Assembly: GCF_900113955.1 (NCBI RefSeq)
Contig: NZ_FORH01000009.1
Span: 62,001 to 126,000, forward strand
Direction: 5' to 3'
DNA: 64,000 bases
DNA from: Celeribacter neptunius
GTDB lineage: Bacteria > Pseudomonadota > Alphaproteobacteria > Rhodobacterales > Rhodobacteraceae
Positions 1 to 7,724 of this stretch are shown here, in pieces. Every line of letters begins with the position of its first letter. Positions within the stretch are counted from its first letter, which is position 1. The translations under genes were made by a program, and so were the position numbers. The notes below the pieces were generated by a model that saw nothing but the letters and a program-made list of their open reading frames with translations, was not told where the DNA came from and made no database searches.

Positions 1-2
1 GG

Positions 3-170
3 GTGGGGCAAAGCCAAGAGGCGGTGCTCGCCGCCCTGCCGGGCCTCACCGCGACACAAGACGATATGATCGTGTTGCAAGCCGGGGATGGCGTCTCGCT
101 GCAACGGCTGATGGCGGTGATGCAATGGCTCGGTACGGCGGGCTATGGCAATCTCGTGCTGGTGGAGTGA
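3..170 (+). CDS. exbD: ExbD-type biopolymer transport protein, 3' end only
   Basis: Only the last 55 codons lie in the window. The reading frame ends with TGA at 168-170, four bases before the next ExbD gene. The visible part has the shape of an ExbD periplasmic domain C-terminus: a short strand (VLQAGDGVSL), then a helix (LQRLMAVMQWLGTAG) and a final strand (GNLVLVE). In this family the domain follows one membrane helix and couples proton flow through ExbB to TonB. The adjacent exbD2 and tonB genes support the call. The N-terminal membrane segment with the expected Asp is outside the window. The alternative would be a TolR homologue, but the tonB context favours ExbD. Confidence 0.75.
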   Translation: MGQSQEAVLAALPGLTATQDDMIVLQAGDGVSLQRLMAVMQWLGTAGYGNLVLVE

Positions 171-173
171 GCG

Positions 174-605
174 ATGGAGTTCTCCGAACCGCCCCGCAAA
201 TCCCCGGTCGAAAGCGTTGTTCCGATGATCAACGTGGTGTTTCTCCTGCTGATCTTCTTCCTGATGGCGGCCCGGATCGCGCCGCCGGATGCGCTCGATG
301 TGGATCTGCCGGAGGCGGCGGGCCTGACCGAGGTCGAGGCCGAATTGCCGCTTTACCTCGGACGCGACGGGACATTGGCCTTTCGTGATGCGCAGGGGCG
401 CGAAGCGGCGCTCAAAGCGCTGAGCGAGGCTCGCGAGACCCTTTGTGCCACGGCGGCGGCCTGTCCGGACGAGACGGGCCCCAGAGTGGCCTTGCATGCC
501 GATCGCGAGGTCGCGGCCAGGACGGTCGCCGCGCTTCTGCCGGAACTGGCACGGCTCGGCTTTCAACGGGTCGAGGTGATCACCCGGCAGGGAGGCGGCC
601 AGTGA
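174..605 (+). CDS. exbD: Second ExbD-family protein with Asn replacing the channel Asp
   Basis: 143 aa, the usual ExbD/TolR length. One membrane segment (about residues 15-36, SVVPMINVVFLLLIFFLMAA) is followed by a periplasmic domain. ExbD normally carries an essential proton-carrying Asp in the pattern PFIDVMLVLL; here the matching position is Asn20 (PMINVVFLLL). Two Cys occur in the periplasmic part (around LCATAAAC), possibly a disulfide. The gene starts four bases after the preceding exbD and its stop overlaps the GTG start of tonB, so the three genes form one operon. Inference: it pairs with the preceding ExbD as a heteromeric partner and may not carry protons itself. Confidence 0.85.
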   Translation: MEFSEPPRKSPVESVVPMINVVFLLLIFFLMAARIAPPDALDVDLPEAAGLTEVEAELPLYLGRDGTLAFRDAQGREAALKALSEARETLCATAAACPDETGPRVALHADREVAARTVAALLPELARLGFQRVEVITRQGGGQ

Positions 606-1432
606 CCCGTGTCCTGACAGCCGGGCTCTTCCTGTCGCTGGCATTGGGCGCGCATCTGGCGCTGGCCGCGGTCGCTTTTCGGAGCGGGGCCGATGGTGCC
701 TCGGCGGCGGGGGAAGGTGGTGAGGCGGCGTTGTCGCTCCAAGCCAGCACTCTTGCGGTGGCGGACATGGTGGCGCAATGGCAGCGCCCGGTTGCGGCGC
801 CGATCGAGACGCTGGCGACGCAGCGGGGTGTGCCGCAAATCCCCAAGGCCGATGTCGGGATAGACTTGCCCCAGGTCGATGTCGTGCCGGAGCTGCCCGC
901 GCTTGCCGTTCCGATGACGTCAGAGCAATCGGCGGGCGCGGAGGTCTTTACCGCCCCGAGCGCCCCGAGCGTGCCACCGCCTGCGGCGCCAGAGCCGAAA
1001 GCACAGGCGAAGCCAGAAACCCGGACAGCGCAGACACGCCCTGCCGTTTCAGGCGCAGATCATGCCAGTCAGGACAGTCGTGCTGCCGGCGCCGGCGGGG
1101 GGCAGGCGGCAGGGCAATCCGCTGCCGCGGCCTCCGGGGGAAGCCTCTCCGGGGCAGAGCGTCAATCGGCCCTGGCGCAATGGCGCGCGCAGATCAATCG
1201 CAGCATCGCCCGCAAGACCCGCGCCGTACGGGGGCGCGGCGCGGTGCTGCTCGAGATCTCGATTGCGGAGTCCGGGAAGCTTCTGGCGGTGCGGGTCGTG
1301 CGTGGTTCCGGAAACGCGTCCCTCGATGCTGCGGCCGTCGAGGCGGTGAAACGTGTCGGGCGTTTTCCCGCCGCGCCCAAGGGGCTGAGCGGTACGCGGT
1401 TCGATTTCGGATTGCCGATGCGCTTCGAATGA
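602..1432 (+). CDS. tonB: TonB-family energy transducer
   Basis: 276 aa from a GTG start at 602 that overlaps the upstream TGA (GTGA). It has an N-terminal membrane anchor (about residues 5-22, TAGLFLSLALGAHLALAA), a long low-complexity Pro/Ala/Lys/Gln-rich linker (about 95-200), and a C-terminal TonB domain (about 210-276). That domain carries the typical AVLLEISIAESGKLLAVRVV strand pair, a GSGNASLDAAAVEAV helix and a terminal RFDFGLPMRF strand. TonB spans the periplasm and transmits ExbB/ExbD energy to outer-membrane receptors. No TonB-dependent receptor lies in the window, so the substrate (iron chelate, haem, B12) cannot be named. The start is set by the overlap; an upstream in-frame extension runs antiparallel to no known domain and was dropped. 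Confidence 0.88.
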   Translation: MTRVLTAGLFLSLALGAHLALAAVAFRSGADGASAAGEGGEAALSLQASTLAVADMVAQWQRPVAAPIETLATQRGVPQIPKADVGIDLPQVDVVPELPALAVPMTSEQSAGAEVFTAPSAPSVPPPAAPEPKAQAKPETRTAQTRPAVSGADHASQDSRAAGAGGGQAAGQSAAAASGGSLSGAERQSALAQWRAQINRSIARKTRAVRGRGAVLLEISIAESGKLLAVRVVRGSGNASLDAAAVEAVKRVGRFPAAPKGLSGTRFDFGLPMRFE

Positions 1433-1508
1433 GGCAGGCCGGGAACAGGTCCTATGACAGCTTGACCTTGGCCTGTGCCACAGGACATTTTGGGCCGATG
1501 CAAACGGT

Positions 1509-2135
1509 ATGGATGTGGCGATGACTGTGGGAAAGCGGCTTTTCGATATTGTTCTGGCGCTGATCCTGGCCGTGTTGCTCCTGCCTTTGATCCTGGTGCT
1601 GGCATTGATCCTCTTGCTGCGGGAGGGGCGACCGGTGCTGTTTCTGTCCGAACGGATGCGGGCGCCGGATCGCGGGTTTCAGCTGGTGAAATTTCGCACC
1701 ATGACCCCGGATGCCTCCGATGGCGGCGCCTCGGGCGGGCACAAGGCGATGCGGATCACCCGGACGGGGCATCTGTTGCGCCGCACAAGGCTCGATGAAA
1801 TGCCGCAGCTCTGGAACATCCTGATGGGAGATATGTCCTTTGTCGGGCCGCGCCCGCCGTTGCGCCGCTATGTCGAGCGATTTCCGGAGACCTATGGGGC
1901 GGTGTTGCGCAACCGGCCGGGGGTCACCGGGCTGGCGACTTTGCGGTTTCATGCGCATGAGGATCTTCTGATGTCCTCATGCCGTTCGACCGAGGAGGCG
2001 GAGCGGATTTATTGCCAGCGATGTGTGCCCCGGAAAGCACATTTGGATTTGATCTATCAGGAAAATTCAAACCTCTGTTTTGATTTGAAAATCCTGTTTC
2101 AGACGGTTACGGCTATGCTGCACCGCAGCGGTTGA
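1509..2135 (+). CDS. Bacterial sugar transferase (monotopic phosphoglycosyl transferase)
   Basis: 208 aa, a compact PglC-like enzyme. It has one N-terminal hydrophobic segment (about 12-36, [20 protein letters not shown]), the FRTM motif, the catalytic Asp-Glu pair in [18 protein letters not shown], the signature [15 protein letters not shown] and a C-terminal [10 protein letters not shown]. The family transfers a sugar-1-phosphate to undecaprenyl phosphate at the inner membrane, the first step of exopolysaccharide or capsule repeat assembly. The neighbouring nucleotide-sugar dehydratase and YjbH/YjbF fit that role. The start at 1509 has a poor ribosome site; ATG 1521 is an alternative. Sugar identity cannot be read from sequence. 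Confidence 0.9.
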   Translation: MDVAMTVGKRLFDIVLALILAVLLLPLILVLALILLLREGRPVLFLSERMRAPDRGFQLVKFRTMTPDASDGGASGGHKAMRITRTGHLLRRTRLDEMPQLWNILMGDMSFVGPRPPLRRYVERFPETYGAVLRNRPGVTGLATLRFHAHEDLLMSSCRSTEEAERIYCQRCVPRKAHLDLIYQENSNLCFDLKILFQTVTAMLHRSG

Positions 2136-2264
2136 GACAGGAGGGCTTCCGCCGAAACGCGGCGCGGATGCCCGTTTCGGGCTGGCGATGGCTGGACTCG
2201 TTGTTGCCTCAGTTTTAGACTCTCTCACGTTAGCCCACTTGCGGTCAGCCGGTTGGGCGGCGCA

Positions 2265-4163
2265 ATGCACGTTGAAGGTAGCAAACCTTTGTACAAGAAA
2301 GTCCTGATTGTCGGGTTGACCTCTCTGCCACGCGATGTCGTGCGCGCCATTCTCATGGGGACCGATATTGCGATTACCCTTGTATCGCTGCTGATCGCGG
2401 ACCTGCTGTTCCTGACGAGCTGGTCGGCGGGCGCTCTGTGGATCTATCCGCTGCTCATTGCGATCGATACGTGCTGGATCATTGCGTTCCGGTTGAACCG
2501 GATCAAGCTGGTGATGTTGAATTCGCGCGATATTCTCAATATCGCCCGAGCCAGCTTCATGATGGCGATGTCGTTTCTTGTGGTGAGCTTGATCCTGGAT
2601 GAGGCGCATGTCGCTCAACGTGTGGTGGTGTTCGGCATTTTCTCTTTCGCCGGAATGGTTGGGGTGCGATCGCTCGCGGTGGCTTCGCTCGGCCATCTGC
2701 GTGGCTACCTGCACAAGCGACAGAATGTGGCGATTTTCGGGGCAGGGGCAGCCGGCATTCAGCTTGCTTCGGCGCTGAACCAGTCTGCTGATATGCGGGT
2801 GGCGGCCTTTTTTGACGACAATCCGACCATGCAGGGAATGGAAATCGGCGGCGTGCCGGTCTGGTCCCCCTCGCAATTGGTCGCGGATCTTTTCCGTCAT
2901 TCGATTTCGAAATTGGTGGTGGCCCTGCCGGATCATGCCCGGGCGCGGCGCAACGCGATCGTGGAAATATGCGATCAGGCGGGGATTGAAGTGCAGATCC
3001 TGCCATCCTTTTTTGATCTTCTTGCGGATCGCGGCAGTGCCCGATTGCGGACGGTGGATCCTCATGAGCTTCTGGGGCGCGGTAAGGTGGATCTGGACAC
3101 GCCGGAAGTGGCCAAGAGCTATGCCGGCCGGGTGGTCATGGTGACTGGGGCGGGCGGCTCGATCGGGTCGGAGCTGTGTCGGCAATTGCTGAACTGTCGC
3201 CCGGCCAAGATCGTGCTCTATGAGCAAAGTGAATACAATCTCTATGCGGCTGATATGGAACTTCAACCGCGGGCGTTGAAACGCAACGTGCGGCTGGTTT
3301 CCTGCCTCGGCTCGGTGACCGATCCCGATCGTCTGCGTCATGTGATGCGCAGCGAGGGGGTCGAGATCGTATTGCACGCCGCGGCCTATAAACATGTCCC
3401 GATGATCGAGGAGAATGAGCTCGAGGGGGCGCGGAACAATGTGCTCGGCACCAAGGTCGCCGCTGAAATTGCGGTCGAGGAAGGGGTCGAGCGCTTCATC
3501 CTGATTTCCTCGGACAAGGCGGTGCGGCCGAGCAGCGTCATGGGGGCGACCAAGCGGATTGCCGAGCTGGTCATTCAGGACATTCAGACACGCGCACCGG
3601 CCACCAAATTCGCGATGGTGCGATTTGGCAATGTTCTGGGATCTTCCGGATCGGTGTTGCCATTGTTTCAGGCCCAGATCGAGGCTGGCGGCCCGGTGAC
3701 GGTGACCGATCCCGAGGTCCGCCGCTATTTCATGACGATCACCGAGGCGGCGCGGCTGGTGCTGCTTGCCGGGGCCTATGCGGAAGGGGGCGATGTTTTC
3801 GTTCTCGATATGGGAGAACCGCAGAAGATCATATCACTGGCGCGCAAGATGATTCAGCTCTCGGGGCGTCGGGTTCTGGATCCGAAAACCGGCGAGGGCG
3901 AGATCGAGATCAAGATCGTCGGGTTGCGTCCGGGTGAGAAGCTTTTCGAGGAATTGCTGGCCGATTTCGACAATCTGCGCAAGACGCCGCACCCGAAGAT
4001 CATGCGCGCTGAAGAGGCGATGCTCAGTCAGATCGAAGTGGCGGCCTTGTTGCGGGAAATTCAGGCGGCGATCAACACTTCTGATCCACAGGTTCTACGA
4101 AATGTTGTGTTGAAGCGCGTGGACGGGTACCAACCATCGGTAGGGGTCAAGCGCGAGGCGTGA
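2265..4163 (+). CDS. Long-form nucleotide-sugar 4,6-dehydratase, CapD/WbpM/PglF type
   Basis: 632 aa from ATG 2265; a TTG 12 bases upstream is in frame but less likely. About four N-terminal membrane helices (first 130 residues) precede a first nucleotide-binding fold (NVAIFGAGAAGIQLAS). The catalytic Rossmann domain follows (MVTGAGGSIGSELCRQLL). Downstream are SSDKAVRPSSVMGATKR and the C-terminal GLRPGEKLFEELL. The active-site Tyr of ordinary short-chain dehydratases is Met here (SVMGATK), which is usual for long WbpM-type enzymes. These convert UDP-GlcNAc to the 4-keto-6-deoxy sugar, feeding bacillosamine or other amino-sugar synthesis for surface glycans. It likely supplies the sugar used by the transferase upstream. 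Confidence 0.92.
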   Translation: MHVEGSKPLYKKVLIVGLTSLPRDVVRAILMGTDIAITLVSLLIADLLFLTSWSAGALWIYPLLIAIDTCWIIAFRLNRIKLVMLNSRDILNIARASFMMAMSFLVVSLILDEAHVAQRVVVFGIFSFAGMVGVRSLAVASLGHLRGYLHKRQNVAIFGAGAAGIQLASALNQSADMRVAAFFDDNPTMQGMEIGGVPVWSPSQLVADLFRHSISKLVVALPDHARARRNAIVEICDQAGIEVQILPSFFDLLADRGSARLRTVDPHELLGRGKVDLDTPEVAKSYAGRVVMVTGAGGSIGSELCRQLLNCRPAKIVLYEQSEYNLYAADMELQPRALKRNVRLVSCLGSVTDPDRLRHVMRSEGVEIVLHAAAYKHVPMIEENELEGARNNVLGTKVAAEIAVEEGVERFILISSDKAVRPSSVMGATKRIAELVIQDIQTRAPATKFAMVRFGNVLGSSGSVLPLFQAQIEAGGPVTVTDPEVRRYFMTITEAARLVLLAGAYAEGGDVFVLDMGEPQKIISLARKMIQLSGRRVLDPKTGEGEIEIKIVGLRPGEKLFEELLADFDNLRKTPHPKIMRAEEAMLSQIEVAALLREIQAAINTSDPQVLRNVVLKRVDGYQPSVGVKREA

Positions 4164-4205
4164 CTGCCCGCCATGGAATTGTGGTTCCATACTCGGTGTG
4201 CGGCT

Positions 4206-4234
4206 TTGACAGTGTAGTAGTCGGCGGATCAAGA
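4206..4234 (+). promoter_or_regulatory. Candidate promoter for yjbH-yjbF
   Basis: A perfect -35 hexamer TTGACA lies at 4206-4211, with a 17-base spacer to a weak -10 TCAAGA at 4229-4234. It sits 27 bases before the yjbH start, and a strong purine-rich ribosome site (GGGGAGAGGAAAG) follows. A short inverted repeat, ATGGAA/TTCCAT, lies just upstream at about 4171-4188. Only the -35 is convincing. Confidence 0.4.
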
Positions 4235-4260
4235 GAGTATCCGGGGAGAGGAAAGACGAT

Positions 4261-6387
4261 ATGGGACCAGCTGTGAAACCGGCCGCGCGTATGATGATGC
4301 GTACGCTTCTCGTTTGTAGCGGCTGTGTTGCGGCGGGCGTCGCCTTCGGGGATGAGCTGCTGTCCAAGCGCTTCGGGCTCTATGGCAGTGCCGGCATTCT
4401 CGACATGCCGACCGCCGAGGTGGCCCCGGATGCGGATCTGAGCCTGTCGCATTCGCGTTTCGGGCCAACCCGCAGAACCACGCTGTCGTTTCAGATCACG
4501 CCGAAACTTTCCGGCAGTTTCCGATATGTCGGTACGGACAATCTGTCGGATAACTACGACGTCTACTGGGACCGGTCTTTCGACATCGCTTATCAGCTCT
4601 TTGATGAGGGCGATCTGCGGCCTGCGATTGCCGTGGGCCTGCGCGACTTCATCGGCACCGGGGTGTTGAGCAGTGAGTATGTCGTGGCGACGAAATCCTT
4701 CGGGGAGCGTTTGCGCGTCAGCGCCGGGCTCGGCTGGGGACGGCTGGGCAGTGAAAATACAATTGCCTCTTTCGGAACGCGGGATACGAGTTATCGCGAC
4801 ACCGGCGGTACATTGAACACCGGACAGTGGTTTCGTGGGGCGATGGGGGCTTTCGGCGGGCTGACTTATGAGCTCAATGACAAGCTCACACTTCTGGCGG
4901 AATATTCTTCGGATGCCTATGTGAAGGAAGTCGCGCGCGGGGTCGTTGATCACGCATCTCCGATCAATGTCGGTCTGTCCTATGCCATCCGCCCGAATAT
5001 CTCGCTGACGGCCTCCTATCTCTATGGTGATATGGTCGGGTTTGCTGTGACCGGACATCTGAATCCGAAAGATCCGACTGTTGTCGGAGGCATGGAGACC
5101 GCACCTTTGCCGGTGAAGCAGCGCCCGTCCCGATCGGCCGATGCTCTGGGGTGGTCCGGGGCCTGGATCGAGGATGGCACCGATGCCCCTGGAATTCGCA
5201 AGGCGCTCGCCGCAGCGATGAAAAAGGAAGGCCTGCAGCTGGAAGCGATGTCGCTCACCGCAACGCGTGCCGAGATTCAGTTCCGCAATAATCGCTACCC
5301 GTCGCACGCGCAGGCGCTGGGCCGCCTGTCCAGATTGGCCTCGCGTGCCTTCCCGCCTTCGGTCGAAACATTCGTGATGACGGAAGTGGTCAAGGGCGTG
5401 CCGGTTCAGTCGAGTGTGATCCGTCGCTCCGCGCTGGAGCAGCTCGAATTCGCGCCGGCGGGAGACATGCTTGCCTCGACGCAATTTGCAGACCCGCGAG
5501 CGATCGTATCCGACCCGCTGGTTCCTGTGGATGAGGCCTATCCCCGGTTCAAATGGTCTCTGAGCCCTTATCTCGAGGCCACCCTGTTCGACCCGGACAG
5601 CCCGGTGCGCGCCGATGTGGGGTTGCGCGGGCGCTTTGCCTATGAGATCGCCCCCGGGTTTTCACTGACCAGTGCGACCTCTCTCAAAGTGACGGGGAAT
5701 GTCGATGGCGCCGATATCACCGACGACAAGACCGAGAATGTCCTGCAAACGGTGCGTTCGGATGCGGCCGCCTATGCCAATCGGGTGCAGTTGGAAAACC
5801 TGGCGGCCAATTGGTATGCGCATCCAGCAGAAAATGTCTTTACCCGCGTGTCGGTCGGCTATCTCGAGCGCATGTTCGGTGGGGTTGCCGGGGAGGTGCT
5901 CTGGAAAAAGCCGAATACGGCCTTCGCCTTGGGGGCGGAACTCGCCTACGTGGCGCAACGGGAATATGACGACCCATTTGCGTTTCTGGATTACGAGGTC
6001 GTGACGGGGCATGTCTCCGGCTATTACGATTTCGGCAATGGCTTCCATGGTCAGCTCGATCTCGGCCGTTATCTTGCCGGTGACTGGGGCGGCACGCTGT
6101 CGCTCGATCGCGAATTCAACAATGGTTGGCGGGTCGGGGCCTATGCGACACTGACCGATGTACCTTTTGATGATTTTGGCGAAGGCTCCTTCGACAAGGG
6201 TATTCGGATTTCCCTGCCTGTGGATTGGTTCATCGGCACACCGTCGACCGAAGTGCGCGATCTCGATATCAAGTCTCTGGCACGAGATGGTGGGGCGCGG
6301 CTCAACCTCGAGGGTCGGCTCTATGATCAGGTGCGCAACGCGCAACAGGAGAAGCTCGAAGACCGTTGGGGACGGTTCTGGAGATGA
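4261..6387 (+). CDS. yjbH: YjbH-like outer-membrane exopolysaccharide protein
   Basis: 708 aa with a signal peptide (about 1-30, ending near VAFGDE). The early motif LYGSAGILDMPTAEVAPDADL, shown here only in part as GSAGILDMPTA, is characteristic of YjbH/GfcD. Beta-strand-rich repeats follow (FRYVGTDNL, AIAVGLRDFIGTG, ASYLYGDMVG). A central periplasmic-looking region spans about 270-420, and a second barrel-like half ends in GTPSTEVRDLDIKSLARDG. In Escherichia coli the yjbEFGH and gfcABCD operons promote exopolysaccharide or group 4 capsule; YjbH is thought to be a double beta-barrel. The start is supported by a purine-rich ribosome site. The stop overlaps the yjbF ATG, so the two are translationally coupled. 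No YjbG homologue is adjacent. Confidence 0.88.
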   Translation: MGPAVKPAARMMMRTLLVCSGCVAAGVAFGDELLSKRFGLYGSAGILDMPTAEVAPDADLSLSHSRFGPTRRTTLSFQITPKLSGSFRYVGTDNLSDNYDVYWDRSFDIAYQLFDEGDLRPAIAVGLRDFIGTGVLSSEYVVATKSFGERLRVSAGLGWGRLGSENTIASFGTRDTSYRDTGGTLNTGQWFRGAMGAFGGLTYELNDKLTLLAEYSSDAYVKEVARGVVDHASPINVGLSYAIRPNISLTASYLYGDMVGFAVTGHLNPKDPTVVGGMETAPLPVKQRPSRSADALGWSGAWIEDGTDAPGIRKALAAAMKKEGLQLEAMSLTATRAEIQFRNNRYPSHAQALGRLSRLASRAFPPSVETFVMTEVVKGVPVQSSVIRRSALEQLEFAPAGDMLASTQFADPRAIVSDPLVPVDEAYPRFKWSLSPYLEATLFDPDSPVRADVGLRGRFAYEIAPGFSLTSATSLKVTGNVDGADITDDKTENVLQTVRSDAAAYANRVQLENLAANWYAHPAENVFTRVSVGYLERMFGGVAGEVLWKKPNTAFALGAELAYVAQREYDDPFAFLDYEVVTGHVSGYYDFGNGFHGQLDLGRYLAGDWGGTLSLDREFNNGWRVGAYATLTDVPFDDFGEGSFDKGIRISLPVDWFIGTPSTEVRDLDIKSLARDGGARLNLEGRLYDQVRNAQQEKLEDRWGRFWR

Positions 6388-7082
6388 GATCTACAATGCG
6401 CTCTTTTTTATCCACGCTCCTGGCAGCGTCCGTACTCATCTTGGCCGGCTGCGGCAATGACGCGACCGGCCAGCGCAGCAAGGCGACACTTCAGGAATTG
6501 AGTGGTTTGGCGAAGACGGTCGTTGGGAAAAAGGCGGCGCCGAGTGCGCCCGCCGATCCGAATGTTATGATCGCCAACACGCTGAAGACTTTTGAGGGGG
6601 AGCCCTTGATGTTCGCCTTGCGCGAAAAGACGGGCGCTTATGGGATCGCTTCAATCTATGGCCAAAATGGCCCTGTCACGACCTGGGCCACGCATGATCT
6701 CACCAGTTTCAGCTTGAAACAGGGCATGTTGGTGGCCACGCGCGGTTTCGGAAACGATCTGATGTCCGTCGAGGATGGCGGCGCGGTTCGGATGATCACC
6801 GCGCGGCGCGCGGGATCCGTGCAAAAGACCTACCGTTTCCTTGATGGGCAGGACCGAACCAATCGCCTGATCCTGAATTGTGAGATTGTGCCGGGTGAGC
6901 TGCAGCCGGTGCAGACCGGGGAGATCTCGACCTCTGCTCAGCTGGTTCGCGAAACCTGCCGCATGGGCACATTCAAGTTCACCAACACCTATTGGGTCGA
7001 TGGTTCAAGCCGCGTGGTTCAGTCGGTTCAATGGGCCGGCAGTAAGAACGGTGTCCTTATCTTCCGCCGCCTCCGCTGGTAA
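6384..7082 (+). CDS. yjbF: YjbF/GfcB-like lipoprotein
   Basis: 232 aa if started at the ATG overlapping the yjbH stop (ATGA); a second ATG at 6396 also gives a complete signal peptide. The lipobox LILAGC places the mature Cys at about residue 20. Family features include ALREKTGAYGIASIYGQNGPV, the TWATHDLTSFSLKQGMLVATRGFGNDLMS segment seen as SFSLKQGMLVATRGFG, and a C-terminal VDGSSRVVQSVQW. YjbF is an outer-membrane lipoprotein partner of YjbH in exopolysaccharide production. Overlap with yjbH and identical orientation indicate a two-gene operon. There is no clear terminator on this strand right after it. Confidence 0.87.
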   Translation: MRSTMRSFLSTLLAASVLILAGCGNDATGQRSKATLQELSGLAKTVVGKKAAPSAPADPNVMIANTLKTFEGEPLMFALREKTGAYGIASIYGQNGPVTTWATHDLTSFSLKQGMLVATRGFGNDLMSVEDGGAVRMITARRAGSVQKTYRFLDGQDRTNRLILNCEIVPGELQPVQTGEISTSAQLVRETCRMGTFKFTNTYWVDGSSRVVQSVQWAGSKNGVLIFRRLRW

Positions 7083-7192
7083 CGCTCGCTCATTCATCGA
7101 ATAGAAGGCTTCCCGCAGGGGTGAGTTGCGGCTCTGTGGGCCCCGGCCTGTGTGAGTGCGAGCACTTTTGGGGTGCAAAACTTTGTTTCGCG

Positions 7193-7223
7193 AAAAAAAA
7201 ACGACGGCCCAAAGGCCGCCGTT
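7193..7223 (-). terminator. Rho-independent terminator of the small secreted gene
   Basis: Read on the minus strand, a GC-rich stem of 10 positions with one mismatch and a four-base loop (arms 7200-7209 and 7214-7223) is followed by a run of about nine T. It lies 28 bases after the stop of the gene at 7252-7461. Confidence 0.88.
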
Positions 7224-7251
7224 CGAAAGAATGTAACTCTTTCCGGAGCGA

Positions 7252-7461
7252 TCAGCTGTCGTCCGAGGAGCTCACAGCAGCGGCGATGACCGCAGCGCCG
7301 AGGAGCAGGAGCAGAGCGTTGCTGCCCATGGAGCCAGCGGAAGAACCGGAATCTTCGACGACGACCGGAGCGGTGTCGATGATCGGCTCGGAATAGCCAC
7401 CAGCGAAAGAGGCAGATGCGGTCGCGATAGCAAGCGCAGAAGCAAGGATAACTTTTTTCAT
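7252..7461 (-). CDS. Small secreted Ser/Gly-rich protein, possible YjbE/GfcA analogue
   Basis: 69 aa from ATG 7461, which has a GGAG ribosome site nine bases upstream; an in-frame upstream extension has no good start. It has a signal peptide (MKKVILASALAIATASASFAG), a short acidic linker (EPIIDTAPVVVEDSG), a Ser/Gly stretch, a hydrophobic segment (NALLLLLGAAVIAAAV) and a Ser/Asp tail (SSSDDS). No enzymatic motif is visible. E. coli YjbE and GfcA, the first genes of the yjbEFGH and gfcABCDE operons, are also tiny secreted proteins with a Ser/Thr/Gly-rich body and a hydrophobic patch. Adjacency to yjbH-yjbF suggests an analogous role. This gene is on the opposite strand and has its own terminator. 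Confidence 0.75.
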   Translation of the reverse strand: MKKVILASALAIATASASFAGGYSEPIIDTAPVVVEDSGSSAGSMGSNALLLLLGAAVIAAAVSSSDDS

Positions 7462-7724
7462 CGTAGGAATCTCCGTTACGAGCAATTGCACTCGACCATC
7501 ACGGTCAAGTTCCATATCGATTATGCACAAAACGGTATTTTCAGAAAAGCCCTGAGTTTCGCCATGGGCAGGAAACTCGGAGAATCCGGTAGACCGTTGT
7601 TTTGAGGTGTCACTTTCAGGCTGCGTTTAAATATTTTGGCTGAAGGAGCAGTCAATTGCCACATAAAACATGACAATTTGGCACAGATTGTTCGAGGATT
7701 CGGAGGAGCGCTCGGGGGGAGCGA

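Noticed and set aside
2067-3395. Long antisense frame opposite the dehydratase gene
   Set aside because: Shadow of a strong coding frame; no ribosome site or motif.
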